This document shows, piece by piece, positions 33,501 to 45,190 of a DNA stretch of 64,000 nucleotides. Every line of letters starts with the position of its first letter. Positions within the stretch are counted from its first letter, which is position 1. Position numbers and translations under genes: made by a program. This DNA comes from Eudorina sp. 2006-703-Eu-15 (taxonomy: Eukaryota; Chlorophyta; Chlorophyceae; Chlamydomonadales; Volvocaceae), in the NCBI GenBank assembly GCA_003117195.1, contig BDSI01000016.1, positions 868,001-932,000 of the forward strand, given 5' to 3'. Under the pieces are notes generated by a model, which ran no database searches, was not told the DNA's origin, and saw only the letters and a program-made list of their open reading frames with translations.

Positions 33501-35244
33501 GATCCGGGGAGATCCGTCGGCGGCGGTGGGTCGCGCATGTGACGTTGCCGTCCGCACGGGCCGCCGCCGGGACCTCCCTTCCCCCTCCAGTCTGCAAGCA
33601 GCTGCGTCGGACAGGTGACAGGTGGCAGGTGACACCCGGAGGATGACCACACGGCGCTACGGACCCACGGTGGGTCGGTCGGCGGATCGGTCGGCGGGTC
33701 AGGCGGGTGTCGATGTGAGACGCGACCGCCGGTGCTTTGAGCGCCCGCGCCACCACACCCGCATGAGGGACCCCGAAGAGCAACACCTGTACCGTATGTA
33801 TGTGCCCGGTACGCCGCGCTGGTGGCGTCAAGACAGTGGTGCCGGTCAGCCAATCAGCCGGTCAGCCGGTCCGCCCGTCGCCTGGACGGCCATCCCCCGA
33901 GTCGCCGCACCGGACCACCCCTTCGTAGAGCCATCTATCAAGTCATGAGAGGTCGGGTCGGGTCGGGTCGGGCCCGATTCGGGCCGGATTCGGTTCCGGC
34001 CGGGCCGTGCCAGGCGGGTTCGGTTCCGGCTGCAGAAGCTGCGAGGCAGTCCTCACCGTTCATGGTCATGAAGCAAGGTCAGGGGCACCCCACACCTCCC
34101 AGCTCCTCCCCTCCTCCCTCCCCCACCACCACCGCACCGCCATCCCGCCCTCCTCTCGTCGCCCCGCTGCTGCAGCGCCCGCCCTCCGCGCCCGGCCGTC
34201 AGCCCCCTCCCTCCCCCCCCGCGCGTCCGTCCCTCCGCGCTCTGCTCCCCACTGCCCCCACCAGCCTCCTCAGAGGTCCCTAACACCCATCCGGGCTGCG
34301 GAGGCCAGGCAAAGGCACTGGAGGCAGGAGCAGAGGCCCAATCGGTGCCGCCCGGCTTTCAGTCCCATACGCACGTATGCACGGCGTGCAACCATGCAGG
34401 GAGGTACATCGTCATAATCATCATCACATTCATCATGTCGTACTGTACGACTGGTACGTCACGCAGTACATCACGCAGTACATCACATGTCGTAGGCCGA
34501 GACCCTGCGCATGGGGGTTCTCCCAGCAGCAGCCGACCTGCGGATCCCGCCATCCCGGGACACAACCCCAAGCCCGCAGCCGCAGCAGCCACCTCCGGTA
34601 GACACACCATGTTGTCCCTTGCTGGCGGTCTCCCCTGGGGGGAATGCAGGCCGTCCCTGGGCCCTGCTGGACTGGACGCGACGTGCCCGGCCACGCCCCC
34701 TGCTGCTGCTGCTGCTGCTGCTACAGCCGAACCACCAGCTGTGCTGCATATGCCGCCAAGCGTGAAGCTTGCTCGAAAGCGGCCACCCTCCAGCGCAGTA
34801 GCCCTCGTCGCTGAAGCCCTCACCGAGTGCTACTGCCCCCCCTCTCGTGTGCACGCGGAGGAGGGCAGCGAGCCGGGCTCCCGTGCCCGCGGTGCAGCTG
34901 CTGCAGCTGCTGCTGGTGCCGCTGCCGCTGCCGCCGAAGCAGGGTCCCGACGCCGACGCCGACGTCGACGCCGCTGCTGCTGCCGCTGCTGCCCAGACCG
35001 GCGGCTGATCGCTGCGCCAACGATGTCCAGTCCAGTCCAGGGCCCAGTGCAGGGCCCAGGCGAGGCGGTCTCCGCCCGCCTTTGCTCGCCTCCCCGACCC
35101 GCCCAGGGTTCTCCGCCCCACTAACCAACCCGTCGCAGGGTCCCGACGGGTCCCTTCCCCCCTAAGAGCCGGGAGACTCGCTCCGGCCCTCTCTCGCTAC
35201 GGGCCCCCATCGCGCCTCCGCCTCCTCAGTACGCCTCCGCCTCC
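30529..35244. other. Convergent spacer between profilin-like (+) and SPATA17 (-)
   Basis: The longest gene-poor stretch (4.7 kb). Nothing could be assigned to a family. It contains GT repeats near 31384-31430, a family B copy (32925-32965), TCGGG repeats near 33950-33985, and GCN-rich blocks at 34680-35000 that yield poly-Ala/Arg artefact frames. A fragment at 32390-32800 (minus strand) has some protein-like character but no clear relative; a decayed mobile-element remnant is possible. Confidence 0.45.
32925..32965 (+). repeat. Dispersed family B copy (intergenic)
   Basis: TTGGTTTGGGTCGTGCGGGT followed by CTCTTCTCTAAACACACC. Its left part is nearly identical to 722-745. Confidence 0.75.
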
Positions 35245-38228
35245 TCAGTACGCCTCCGCCGCCAGGTCTTTGTCGAAGAAGGGCTGCCGCTTGATGTAGC
35301 GGTTGAATGCGGTCCTGCTCAGGGCGTGCTGCTCGGGCGTGAAGCGCGGCCCGCGATTCCCGATGGTTGGGTCGTACGGATCGTCGTACGGCAGGAGGTT
35401 GCGGTTGCTCTGCACGTCGAAGAAGGGCGCCTTGACGGCTCCGAGAGACGTCGTGAAGGCTTGAGGGTGATGCGACAGCATCTGCGCGGGAAGGGGAAAG
35501 GGGAAGGGGGAAGGGGAAGGGGGAAGGGAAAGGGGTAACGGGCATGGAATTAGGATCAACTAGCAATCGTGAGGAGGAGGAGGGACCGGAAACGATGCAC
35601 GGGATATGGTAAATAGGGGAATGGGGAGGGGGCATGCTGATGGATTCCCGGCCCCGACGCGCCCACCGCCCTCCCCCTGGCCGCCCTCACCCATCCACCC
35701 ACCCACGCACCCTTCCACCTCACCCTCACCCCTCCCCTCCACCGCTCCCTAACCGCCCTCACCCCTCCCCTCCACCGCTCCCTAACCGCCCTCACCCCTC
35801 CCCTCCACCGCCCCCTAGTCCCCCGACCCACCTCCCCCCGGTGGACTTTGTCGTCCAGCAGCGCCTCCCGGTGCACCGCCTCGAAGTCCGCCGTCTGCCG
35901 CAACGTGTACCGCGCCGGCACCACCCTCCCCGCCACCTCCACCACCGGCGTCGTCGTCATCGTCGTCGTCGGGTGAAACACCGCCGAGTCGCCCACCCGC
36001 TGGCCGCTGCCCGACCCCCCGCCCGTGCTGCGCCCGCCGCTGACGCTGACGCTCTGCGGCGCCCGTCCGGCGGAGCCGGACCGCACCCCACCGCCCTTGC
36101 CGCCGCCGCCGCCGCGTAGCGGCGGCAGCTTGCCGCTGCCCGTCAGGCTGCCGGTGCCGCCGCCTGGGGCGAAGGCCGCGGCGGCGGGCCCGCCGCCCGC
36201 CGCCGCGTCCTGCACCGCCAGCTGCGCTTTGATGGTGGACTTGAGGTGCTCCTCGACCGTAAGGCCCATAATGACGGGCAGCGTGCCCGTGGCGATGCTG
36301 TACGGCGAGCTGAAGATGCCGGGCTGTACGGCAGTGGAGACGAGGTGGTGGAGCTTGCTGAGCTTGTCTGCAAACAGCTTCCGCGCGCGCTCCTCCGCCT
36401 CCTGTGGTACGGCGTGATGGGGTGTACGGTGTGATGAGGTACGGCGTGATGCGGTGTACGGTGTGATGCGGTGTACGGCGTCATGAGGTCTACGGTGTGG
36501 TGTGGTTTGGCACAATGTGTAACATTCGTGCGTTGTGGTACGGTATGTGGTACGGTATGTGGTACGGTATGTGGTACGGTATGTGGTATGGTATGTGGTA
36601 CGGTATGTGGTATGGTATGTGGTACGGTATGTGGTATGGTATGTGGTACGGTATGTGGTATGCTATGATGAGTCGGTGGGATGTGGGGCGGCCGAGAGAC
36701 CGGTGGCGACATGTCGGGCAGACGCTGACGTAACGGGCGATGGGACGCCCCGATGTGCGGGGCCCTGGGCGCCGCCAAACCCTGGCCCGCCAGACTTCCC
36801 AAGCTGAGGGCCGCCAGTACTGCCACCACGGCCAGCTCCCTTATGGCCGTGGTAGCAGCACTACGGCAATCAAGCACTACGGCACAAAGGCAGCCTCGGC
36901 TAGGAGGTATTGCGGAAGCTCGGTAACTCCAGGCCGTACGTGTACCGCTGGGCAGTGCCGTAGGTTTGAAGCCGGTACGGACGAACCGGACCGGCTCTGG
37001 ACCCTCCCTGGACCCTCTTCCCACGCCATCCGAACCCGCCCGCGCACCGCAGACCCGCGGGTCGGATCCGGCCCCCTGCAAGGACGGCTCCGGAACCGGC
37101 AGGCGCCGACCGTTCCGGGAGCCGCGTGCCTGCGGCCAAGCCGCAGGGAAGGAATGCCCCCTCCCCCTCCCCCCCAACCCATGCGGGCGGAGGCCACTGC
37201 TGCCGCCATAATCGTGCCGCCCACGTGTGTGTGACAGTACGTTTGTACCCCAGCCGTGGCGGCGCCGTGGCGGGGTGGGCATTCCCCGGTGGCCCCGCAG
37301 CCCTCCCGCAAGTTTGCTGTTTCTTTCTTGCCGTTCGCGTTCCCCCTCGCGGCAGGGTTGGGTCGGCGGCGACCTGAGGCACTGCATTCTCATTGCCCCA
37401 CCCGCGGGGTTCGGGCAACGGGTCCGGCGCGGCATGCGGGAGGGCAGCGGGGCAGGACAGGGACAGCGCCGCCGGCTGGGGGATCCGGGCATAGTGGCTG
37501 TGAGGGGGCCCCGGGGGTAGGGACCCTCCGGGCTCTGCTTGCTCCGCTCCGCCGCACCTGGCGCTGCATGATGATGGCTCGCTCCGCTTCGAGGGTGAGC
37601 TCTGCGCGCATGTGCTGGTTGCGCGCCTTGATCTGCTGCAGATAGCGCTTCCGAGCGTAAAAGTCGTGGATGTGCTTCCGGCTGTAGAAGCCCCGCCACC
37701 AGCGCTGGATGACGGTCGCCATGGCGTTGAAGTACGCTTTTCGGAGGGCCCGGTTGTACACCTCCAGCGCGAGCCGGCCTCGCAGCCGGCCCAGGTACCC
37801 GCGCCAGTACCGCTGTATCGTCAGCACCGTCCGTCTGCGGGAGACCAGAGGTGACGGGCAAGGTCCTTAGCTTTTCCCCACGGCGCGTCGCGATGGCGGG
37901 ACGAAACGGGCCCCCATGCCAGAAGCTACAGACTCACGCTAATCTGGCTAGTCGTCTCCGGATGATAAAACCCCGAGCATATGACTGTATGGTGATAACT
38001 GCTTTGGTCTCCAGCTCCCTCCGTTCCTCTGCAAGCCTGCGGAGAGGAAACCGAGCCCAGCTGTTCAACTCCATAGGTCCAGAGCTTCATGTTCAAAGAG
38101 TAAAAGTGCTGCACAATTGCTGCTGTAAACCATGCTGGCATGACTGTCCTTGCATACCTGCACTTCGAGAAATAGTCATCTATAAGCTCCTGCGCCTCAA
38201 CCGCTTGAAGCTTTGCTAACGCAGCCAT
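35245..38228 (-). CDS. SPATA17: SPATA17 homologue, IQ-motif ciliary protein
   Basis: Exons in transcript order: 38158-38228, 37558-37834, 35832-36401, 35245-35481 (1155 nt, 384 aa, phases consistent; human protein about 361 aa). The start MAALAKLQA matches the family opening MA(T/A)LA(R/K)LQA. Two IQ motifs, likely calmodulin-binding, follow at about 27-44 (TIQRYWRGYLGRLRGR) and 64-80 (TVIQRWWRGFYSRKHI), linked by a segment with YFNAMA. The SPATA17 signature comes after: KLHHLVSTAVQPGIFSSPYS at 132-151. Then a Gly/Ser-rich linker and a conserved C-terminal part (LPYDDPYDPTIGNRGPRFTP, NRYIKRQPFFDKDL). SPATA17 proteins are found in species with motile cilia and localise to axonemes, fitting a flagellate alga. 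The Gly-rich insert (~190-240) is specific to this protein. Confidence 0.88.
35724..35815. repeat. 33-bp tandem repeat in SPATA17 intron 3
   Basis: Nearly three copies of a C-rich unit containing CCACCGCTCCCTAACCGC. Confidence 0.85.
36537..36664. repeat. 12-bp repeat GGTATGTGGTAC in SPATA17 intron 2
   Basis: About ten copies alternating GGTAC and GGTAT. It yields Val/Arg/Tyr artefact frames on the + strand and His/Thr/Ile/Pro ones on the other. Confidence 0.92.
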
Positions 38229-39019
38229 ATTTATACGAGTGCTCTCAGAGAGGGCCGGCGGGGCTGTCAGCAAGGGCGGCCTCTCACCGGCCCCAGAACT
38301 ACCGATACATGAGAAGCCCGTGAAACGAATGGTGTCAGCAAAATAAGTCTCAACGAATACTGGGAACTTGGTTCTATGTGGTGGATTTTGGGTGTATTAC
38401 CGATGAGCTCTTCCGCGGCTCACAGTCCCGCGTTCGCGCAAGGCCCACATTGGGACACTGTCCACTGTGCCCTTTGTACGTACAAGCCTTGCATACATAC
38501 ACAGTAAACAACATCACACGCATGCCTTTCACATAACGTGTAATGAATTCAGGAAGTGGGGAACACAACACCCGCAAGCATGTCGCATGCGGAATTCACA
38601 ACTGTCCAAATTCGTCAGTTGCCATCGATGTTGTTGTATCCCTTGCGAGAGCTAGCGTTCCGCACCTGCACTGTGGACCGGCTGACCACCGCGCATCATA
38701 CCACCTTGAGGCAACATCAGCATTCCCGCGTTAGCCCAACCTCATGTACCAGCACAGTTCCCCTCCGCTTCCTTAGCACCGTTGCGCACCGTGAAGGCTA
38801 TATCCTGCCCCTACAGGGCCCTGCCCACCTTCCAGCCCAACTGCCCCATTTTTGCCGACCCAAAATGCGGCCTCGATTCGTCCGTGCAACTCCGAGGCGC
38901 ACGAACTGAAATCCAAGCCAGTTTTATTGTCCGTGCGTGGTTATCCAATGAATTACGGTAATCATCTGTCCCACTGCTCAGCGCCCTCGGCCCGACGCAC
39001 ACGAACGGGCGGAGGTTGA
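38229..39019. other. Spacer between SPATA17 5' end and MBL 3' end (both -)
   Basis: 790 bp, moderately AT-rich, with no open frame of family resemblance. It should hold the SPATA17 promoter and the MBL 3' UTR. Confidence 0.5.
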
Positions 39020-42000
39020 TCACAGCTGAATACGAAGGCCGGGGTGCGCCACCGCGACGCGGTTCGGCACGGGCGCCTCGTCCTGCGTGCCGTACCCGGT
39101 GATGTACACGGTCTTGTCCTGCATGTACGGCAGCGCCACTGCGGGATGGGGGAGGCCGAAGGGGTTCTTCTGTAAAGCACACGCGCAGTCAGCCTCTGCC
39201 CTCTGGGCTGTGCGGCCGCGATGAACAGGGACGAACTGCGGCCTTGGATGCTGCCATCAGACCGTGTCGTACACATCGTTCCCAACAGGACATCTGCGGC
39301 TGTCACCGATGACCCGCGGGGTCCACTGCAACATCATTCATAGCAAGTATATCTGAGACGCAGAAAGTGATTTGGGTCCCCACACCACACCACACCACAC
39401 CACACCACACCGCAGGGCGGACCATATGTCGTACAGCGCCCGTGCCGTCATCTACAACTGCACCCCCGCAAGGAAGGAAGGCCCCGACCGCGCTGCTGTC
39501 CGAGCCGCCCGCCCTCCGCCGCCAACCCCAATCCCCGCAACTTACTGAGACGGTCCAGCTCACTGAAGCCTGCGGGGGGGGGGGCGTTTAGGGTTGCGAG
39601 GAGAGGACGCGGAACGTTTATAACTTTAGATGGAGAAGGACGTCGTCGGTGCCGAGCGCACGCCGGACATGGCGCCTGCTGCACTGTGGCGGCGTGCTCC
39701 TTCGCAGGTATGCATGGCAAAGTACATCATGTAACCGTTACAAGGTGCACCCGTGTCCCAACCGGGCAAAGTACATGGTACAACCGGTTCGGGCGTGGCG
39801 GGTCGTCCCGTTGACCCACACGACGTGTCTCCGAAACCCAGCGCGCCGAGTCCCTGCCCCCCGCCTCCACCACGTACCCGCGTGCTCCTCGTTGCCGTTC
39901 GCCCGGGCGTCCACCAACAGTACGGCAGCCTCCGCGATATGGCCGTACAGGTCTTCATCGAAACCGCTGTCCGCCTGTGGGCGTTCGAGTCCGTGGGCAA
40001 TGCGTCGTGCGGTCAGCGGGGGCCCAGGGGGGTACGGCAGAAGGAGAGGACGGAGCGAAGGCCGTCATGAAATCCCCCCCCGGGGGTGCGTTGAGTTGTA
40101 TGACCGTGGCATGCCTTTCTCTGGCGCTGGAGTATTTCAACGCCCCTTCGAATACTTAGTTAAAAACACGCCAGCCCCTCAGATTGCCTCATGTCCTCAC
40201 AGCTTCAACCCACCTCAACCCCTCAAGCCACCCAGGCTGAGAACCCTTATCGCCGGAACCGCCTTTCCAGGGACTCTTATTGCCACAGGTGCTTCACCCA
40301 GCACCCACCGTCCACCCGAGCACGGGCTGGTCGCCGTCGTACACCACAAGGCCGTAGCAGGTCTCCGAGTGGCGTGTACGGAAAGGCCGTACAGACAGGC
40401 CGGTGTCACCCACTGCGGTGGTCGCGCCCGAGGGCACTTCCGTGAAGGACGCGAAGGCCTCCAGCGGCTTGCCTGGCGGGCGCGCGGCGAGGCACGGGGT
40501 GTACGGGCGGACGTGTGGAACACGCACGGTGAGGCGCCGGAGCGGCTGTACGAAGTAACCGAAACCCCAACCTGCCCTGCCCATCACATCTCCAAAGCCC
40601 CCAAGACAGGTTCCTCCAACCCCCGCTGGCCCCCTCCAACCCCTGCTGGCCCCTCCGCCTCTCACCCGTGGACCTCAGCTCCCTCAACCGGTACTGCAGC
40701 AGCTCCGCCATCACCTCCGGGTGACTGAGCACCTGGGGCAGCGGCCGCCCCGCCGCCGCCGCCGCCTTGCCCTCCACCGCCACCACCACCGGCAGCTCAC
40801 CTGCGACCCCAGGGCACCGGCCCCCGGCACGGGCACCGGATCCCCCCAACACCCAACACCCAACACCAAACGTCAAACGCCGAAACCACCAGGACCCGGC
40901 CCCGGATGCCGAGGCGGTTGACAGGGATGCCGAGGCGGTACATGGGCGAGGGTAAGGGAGGCTCGTACATAGGACGGTACGGCACACAGCACAGGCGCGG
41001 ATACGGCGCACGGGACGGAGGTTGGATGAGGCACGTTCAGCCCGCCAGCCGCTCAGCCCGCCAGCCAGTTAGCCAGCCGGCCAGCCCGCCAGCCAGTTAG
41101 CCAGCCGGCCAGCCAACCTTTGCAAACGGCTAGGCGGCCGGCTAGGTCGGCTAAGTAGCTAGCAGGCAAGCCAGCGGCGCAAGCAAGGAAAGCGTCCCAG
41201 TGCCCGCAGCCCCGGCCTGCTGACCCCAGGTTCGCTACGGGCTTGATTTCCCGGTGAAACCCCCTTGGCGCCCCGCCCCGGCCCCGGCCGAGCCCACCGC
41301 TGTGGTCGCCGTGGTTGTGGCTGACGTAGATGTGGGGCGGCACCTTGCCCACGTGCTGCATGCAGGAGGACGTCACGCCGTATCCCTGAGGGGGCCGGCA
41401 CGGGCGGACGCGGCCTGCGGCCGCTCAGTGTGGGGCGGTGTGGAGGGAGGGAGACAGCGGCGCGGTGTACGACTGCTGCGCGGCTGCTGCGATCGGGAGG
41501 CACCCACATGGAGCCCACCCGGAACCTGCGTGTGTTTAACAAGAAGCCCACCCATACCCGCCCAGGTGTGTTTAGAATTGCAACCCGCCCAGGTGTGTGT
41601 ATGACTGCTGGCTGCTGTTGCCGGGGGGCGGGGTAGGATCAGACGGTGCGGTGGGTGCAGCGACTCTGGGGGCCGCTGTGCCCCTCCCTGACAGTCGTCC
41701 CTCCGTTCGAAGATGTCCCGCCTCTCCGCCGGCCCGTGTGGGCCGTTGCGGTGGTACGGCATGTCACGTTCCGCCCATTCTTAGATTGGAGGCTGGAGAC
41801 TGGGAACTGGAGGCAGGGGAAGGGTTGCCCCGGGTGGGTGGGGGGTGCGCCAGCTGTTGTCGGGTTTGGTGGGGCGAGTGCACCAGGGCCGTAGCCGTCC
41901 GCGGCCGTCCGTGGCAAGGGAGTCAGCAAGGCGGGTGGGATGCGGGACTAGACCAGGTCAAATGCAACTGCGCATGCCGGCTGTCCCACAGAGAAGGGAT

Positions 42001-42500
42001 TGAGCGCGGGTACGCAATTCTGGGCGAGTTTTGGTCATACGGGCCCACCGGCAGGGGTAAGCCCGTCCGCTCTCCGCTGTCCTGGTAGTCGTTTCCAGAC
42101 TGATATTGCTTGGGCAAAGCGATTAAATAATGCAGCAAGTTGTTTCCTGGTGCAGGGGTGCGCTCTGCGCTGTTCCGGACTTCGGCCTGGCGGTTGTTAA
42201 CGACAGTTGAGCCGACAATGTCAGGGCAAACCGCGTACTCGCACGAATAGCCGTCCCGCGATGTTTCAATGCCATACAAACGCCTCTCACCACATCGCAA
42301 AGTAGCACGGGTTCGCCTCCTTTGAGCACCACGAAGGCGGAGCTCGATTGCTGCGTGTACACGTACGTTATGCCAGCGCCCGTCCCCAGCACAATTATCT
42401 CCAGCTTTTTAGATACATCTTGTGATGTATCTGCTTTTGCTGCGGAAGGAGACCCCTGCGGGTTGGCAGGGGGCTGATGAGAAGAAAGATAGCCACCCAT
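39020..42500 (-). CDS. Metallo-beta-lactamase-fold hydrolase
   Basis: Exons in transcript order: 42291-42500, 41298-41385, 40666-40800, 40309-40472, 39878-39974, 39546-39569 (a 24-nt microexon), 39020-39138. They total 837 nt, 278 aa, all GT-AG with matching phases. The fold shows the order LEIIVLGTGAGITY ... SSAFVVL ... LLCDVGYG, then the metal-binding SHNHGDHSG (His93, His95, Asp97, His98), a later His179 in RPFRTRHSETCYG and Asp201 in WTADSGFDEDLYGHI, then VLLVDA. That is a full set of metal ligands, so a zinc or iron hydrolase is expected. It resembles the RNase Z-like/small MBL hydrolase branch; the substrate is unknown. No targeting peptide is obvious. Intron 1 is long (0.9 kb) and carries a family B copy. 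The gene is divergent from the AHA1-domain gene. Confidence 0.85.
41518..41600 (-). repeat. Dispersed family B, inverted double copy in MBL intron 1
   Basis: GTGTGTTTAACAAG, CCCATACCCGCCCAGGTGTG and a third GCCCAGGTGTGTG block; the inverse of the arrangement at 9826-9905. Confidence 0.65.
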
Positions 42501-42697
42501 CGCTGCATGTTATTGAAAAGGCATAAGTGTCATGTGAAGTATGATTTTAATGTTATTGTTAGCGATCATGGTTTCGTGTACGTCCCATCGAAGCTTCGTC
42601 TTCCATGCAAGCCCCCAGACAGATGGGCTCTAAATGCACCAGCGCGCGAAATTCAACATCGTGCACAACACATATATCCATTGCACGTTTGTGCGTC
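42501..42697. promoter_or_regulatory. Shared divergent 5' region: MBL (-) / AHA1-domain gene (+)
   Basis: 197 bp between start codons, AT-rich at 42500-42580. Core promoters of both genes must lie here or overlap the transcribed parts. No motif is assigned. Confidence 0.5.
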
Positions 42698-45190
42698 ATG
42701 TTTGGAGTTCTCGCTTCGCTTATTCGCTCCATCGTCTTGACTCCCTGGAATATTGTGCGCCCCCTCATCGTTCGCGGTAACGGCTCCACGCGCTCCACTC
42801 CATCAGCGAGAGCGAAGGCGCGTGCTGAAGCGCAGAAAACCAGCGCGTCGAAGGCGCCGGCACGTCCATCACCATCAAAACAAACCCGTATGGCGACCAC
42901 GAACGGAGCAGGAGCAGTAGATACTGCTGCTGCTGCTTCTACAGAGGAGAAATCCAAGCTGGTGGAGCAGGCGACCGCGAAGGTACGGGACCGCACCGCG
43001 CCAGAGCCCAACCTGTCGGCCCCGCAAAGCTCCGCCTCACCCAGCCACCTCTCACGGAAGGCGTCACCGCTCCCCAACCCTCGACCCTCAGGGCGACCTG
43101 TCGTACTCTTACTGGGCGGGGAAAGGCGGCGGCGGCGTGCCACTTCCGGAGCCGCGGGTAAGCCGAGGTCCCGCAGCCCGCGCGCGACGGGGCGTCCATG
43201 ACGAGCTGGACTGCGAGGGTGGCAACACAGCACCTGCCGATCAAATAGCACAGGACCGCGAGCGGATGGTTGCTGCATTCACTGCCCCGATGACAGCTGC
43301 TCGGGGGTATTGTCATGGGGCTGGTGGCGCCGGGCACCGCCCCACCTGCCCGGGCGTGGGCCGTGTTGGCTGGGGAAGATAAGAGATCCGCTTCCCAAAG
43401 ACCCAAACCCGACCCTGACCAAACCCGACCCTAACCAAACCCGACCCGACCCGACCCGACCCGACCTGTCTCCTCGGGGTGCACCTGTCTCTTCAGGGGC
43501 GGGGGGCGGGGGCCGCCTCGGATGCCCCTAGGCCTACTCCCGCTCCTGCACGCTTGCCCCCGCCTTTGCCTTTCACTGCGACCATGCCGTGCAGGCCAAC
43601 CCTTCCTCTCCCCACCCACCCAACCAGCTACCCAACCAGCCACCCAACTAACCAACCACAATTCCAACCCCCTGCCCACAGAAATTGAGTGAGCAGGAGA
43701 AGGCGGAGATGGAGCGACAAGCCAGTGCGAGTGCGGCGTCCGCCTGGAACGCGGTGAGGGGAGAGGAGGGTTGCGGGATGAGTGGAGGGGCCCCCCTGGT
43801 TAACGCATCTGATGTGCTGCTCGCGTGTGGTGTGGTATGGTAGTAGTGTGGTTTGGACGCCTAAACACGCTAAAAACACACATGCCTCCCATCCCACGCA
43901 CCCGCCCCTTCCCCCCCGCCGCACCTCCACCCAACCCAACCCAACCCGGACCCCCCGCCCAGGCGGGCACCTTCGAGGAGCGCGGCGCCACCCCCTGGGC
44001 CAAGTCCCGTCTGACGGAGCTGATCCGGCAGCGGGAGCTGCCCGGCGGCGACGTCTCGGTACTGGACGTCAACGGCTGCGAGGGGGAGGCCAACATCTTC
44101 ATCGTGCGCGGGAAGAAGAGGTGCGCAGGCGTGCGGCACGTGCGCCGGGGCGAGGGCCACAGCCCCCGGCCCCCCACGCCCACGCACACGCACACTCCCG
44201 CTTCCACTCCCACTCCCACTCATTGTCACTCCCACACCCAATGTCGCTGCCACTCCCAATCCAATTCACTCCACTCCGCGGGGATTGTTAGGTCACAGCC
44301 AGAAGATAGGCAACCCCCGAGCTTTCCTTCGACCCCAAACAGCCCGACAGGAGACCCCCGCGCCGCGGCGGCGGGAGGGAGCTCAATGGACCGGACGCCC
44401 CTGCGGCCCTGTCCACCTGCCCTGAGGGGAGGGGCCATCCACCTCCTCCCAAATCCTCCCAAAGCCCTGCGCCAGTTCCCTGGCCCTTGCTTGCGACTCG
44501 GGCGCTGTCGTACAGCCGAACCCTCACTCCTATCAGTCATCCATTCCACCTGACCCCCTGCCTGGCCGCCCACCCTCTTCAGACCGACTTTCCTCCCTTC
44601 CTCCCACCCATCCTTCGGATATTTGCTCTGGCAGCAGCGCAGTATAAATATGTCTACCAATTTCCTATACCCCTCCCTCCCACCCTCTGCGCGCCCCATC
44701 CCATCCCATCCCAGGTGCGGGTTCGACTTTGAGCTGCAACTGGCATGGAAGGCCATCCCGCGACCGGGCGCCATCGAAATCAGGGGGCACTGCAAGTGAG
44801 CGGGGTCGCAGGGGGGGGGAGGGGTCGCAGCGGGGGCCGCGTGGGCGGGTTGCCGGAAGGGATACATCGAATGTTGTGAAGGCAGCGATGAACTGCGGCG
44901 CCGGGGCAGAATGAAGGATCCGGCGAAGGGTGGGTTGGGCACCCTGGAGGGATATCCCGCAACCATCCAACACACTCTCCCCCGCTGCCAACCACCAACT
45001 GCCAACCGCCAGGGTGCTCAACTTCTCCTCCGACGACCCCGACGACCTGGAGGTGGTTCCGGAGCCCGCCCACCGGCAGCCGGAGCGGGCGGCGGACGAG
45101 GCGGCGGCGCTGGCCCGGGTCAAGGCGGTGCTGGGGTCGGAGCTGCGGGCGGTGCTGAGCCAGCTGCTGGAGGAGCTGCGGGCCAAATGA
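42698..45190 (+). CDS. AHA1-N-domain protein (Hsp90 co-chaperone type)
   Basis: Exons: 42698-42982, 43092-43157, 43682-43753, 43963-44120, 44715-44795, 45013-45190 (840 nt, 279 aa, phases consistent). Residues ~135-250 match the Aha1 N-terminal domain: SAASAWNAAGTFEERGATPW, AKSRLTELI, VLDVNGCEGEANIFIVRGKK, RCGFDFELQLAWK, IEIRGHCKVLNFSSDD. In Aha1 this domain binds the Hsp90 middle segment and stimulates ATPase activity. The upstream segment SYSYWAGKGGGGVPLPEPR resembles the plant Tyr/Trp-rich linker before the domain. There is no Aha1 C-terminal (START-like) domain; the protein ends in a charged helix EELRAK. The first 64 residues (MFGVLASLIRSIVLTPW...) are hydrophobic then basic, perhaps a targeting or anchor segment. 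A second in-frame ATG at 42890 would remove it. Confidence 0.8.
44627..44672 (+). repeat. Dispersed intronic element A, full copy in AHA1-domain intron 4
   Basis: TTTGCTCTGGCAGCAGCGC, AGTATAAATA, then TGTCTACCAATTTCCTATAC. Sense orientation, 42 bp before the 3' splice site. Confidence 0.9.

Noticed and set aside
34345..35124. 259-codon + strand ORF with poly-Ala and poly-Arg
   Set aside because: Driven by GCN-type triplet runs; no folded-domain pattern, and the opposite strand is equally open.
36143..37861. 572-codon minus-strand ORF
   Set aside because: Out-of-frame shadow of SPATA17 exons 2 and 3 with a repeat-derived Thr/His/Ile/Pro block.
42240..42290. Read-through of MBL exon 1 into GVCMALKHRG as extra coding
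   Set aside because: It looks domain-like, but splicing at the GTGAGA donor (42290) to 41385 gives the expected LLCDVGYG motif in phase, and no usable donor exists after KHRG.
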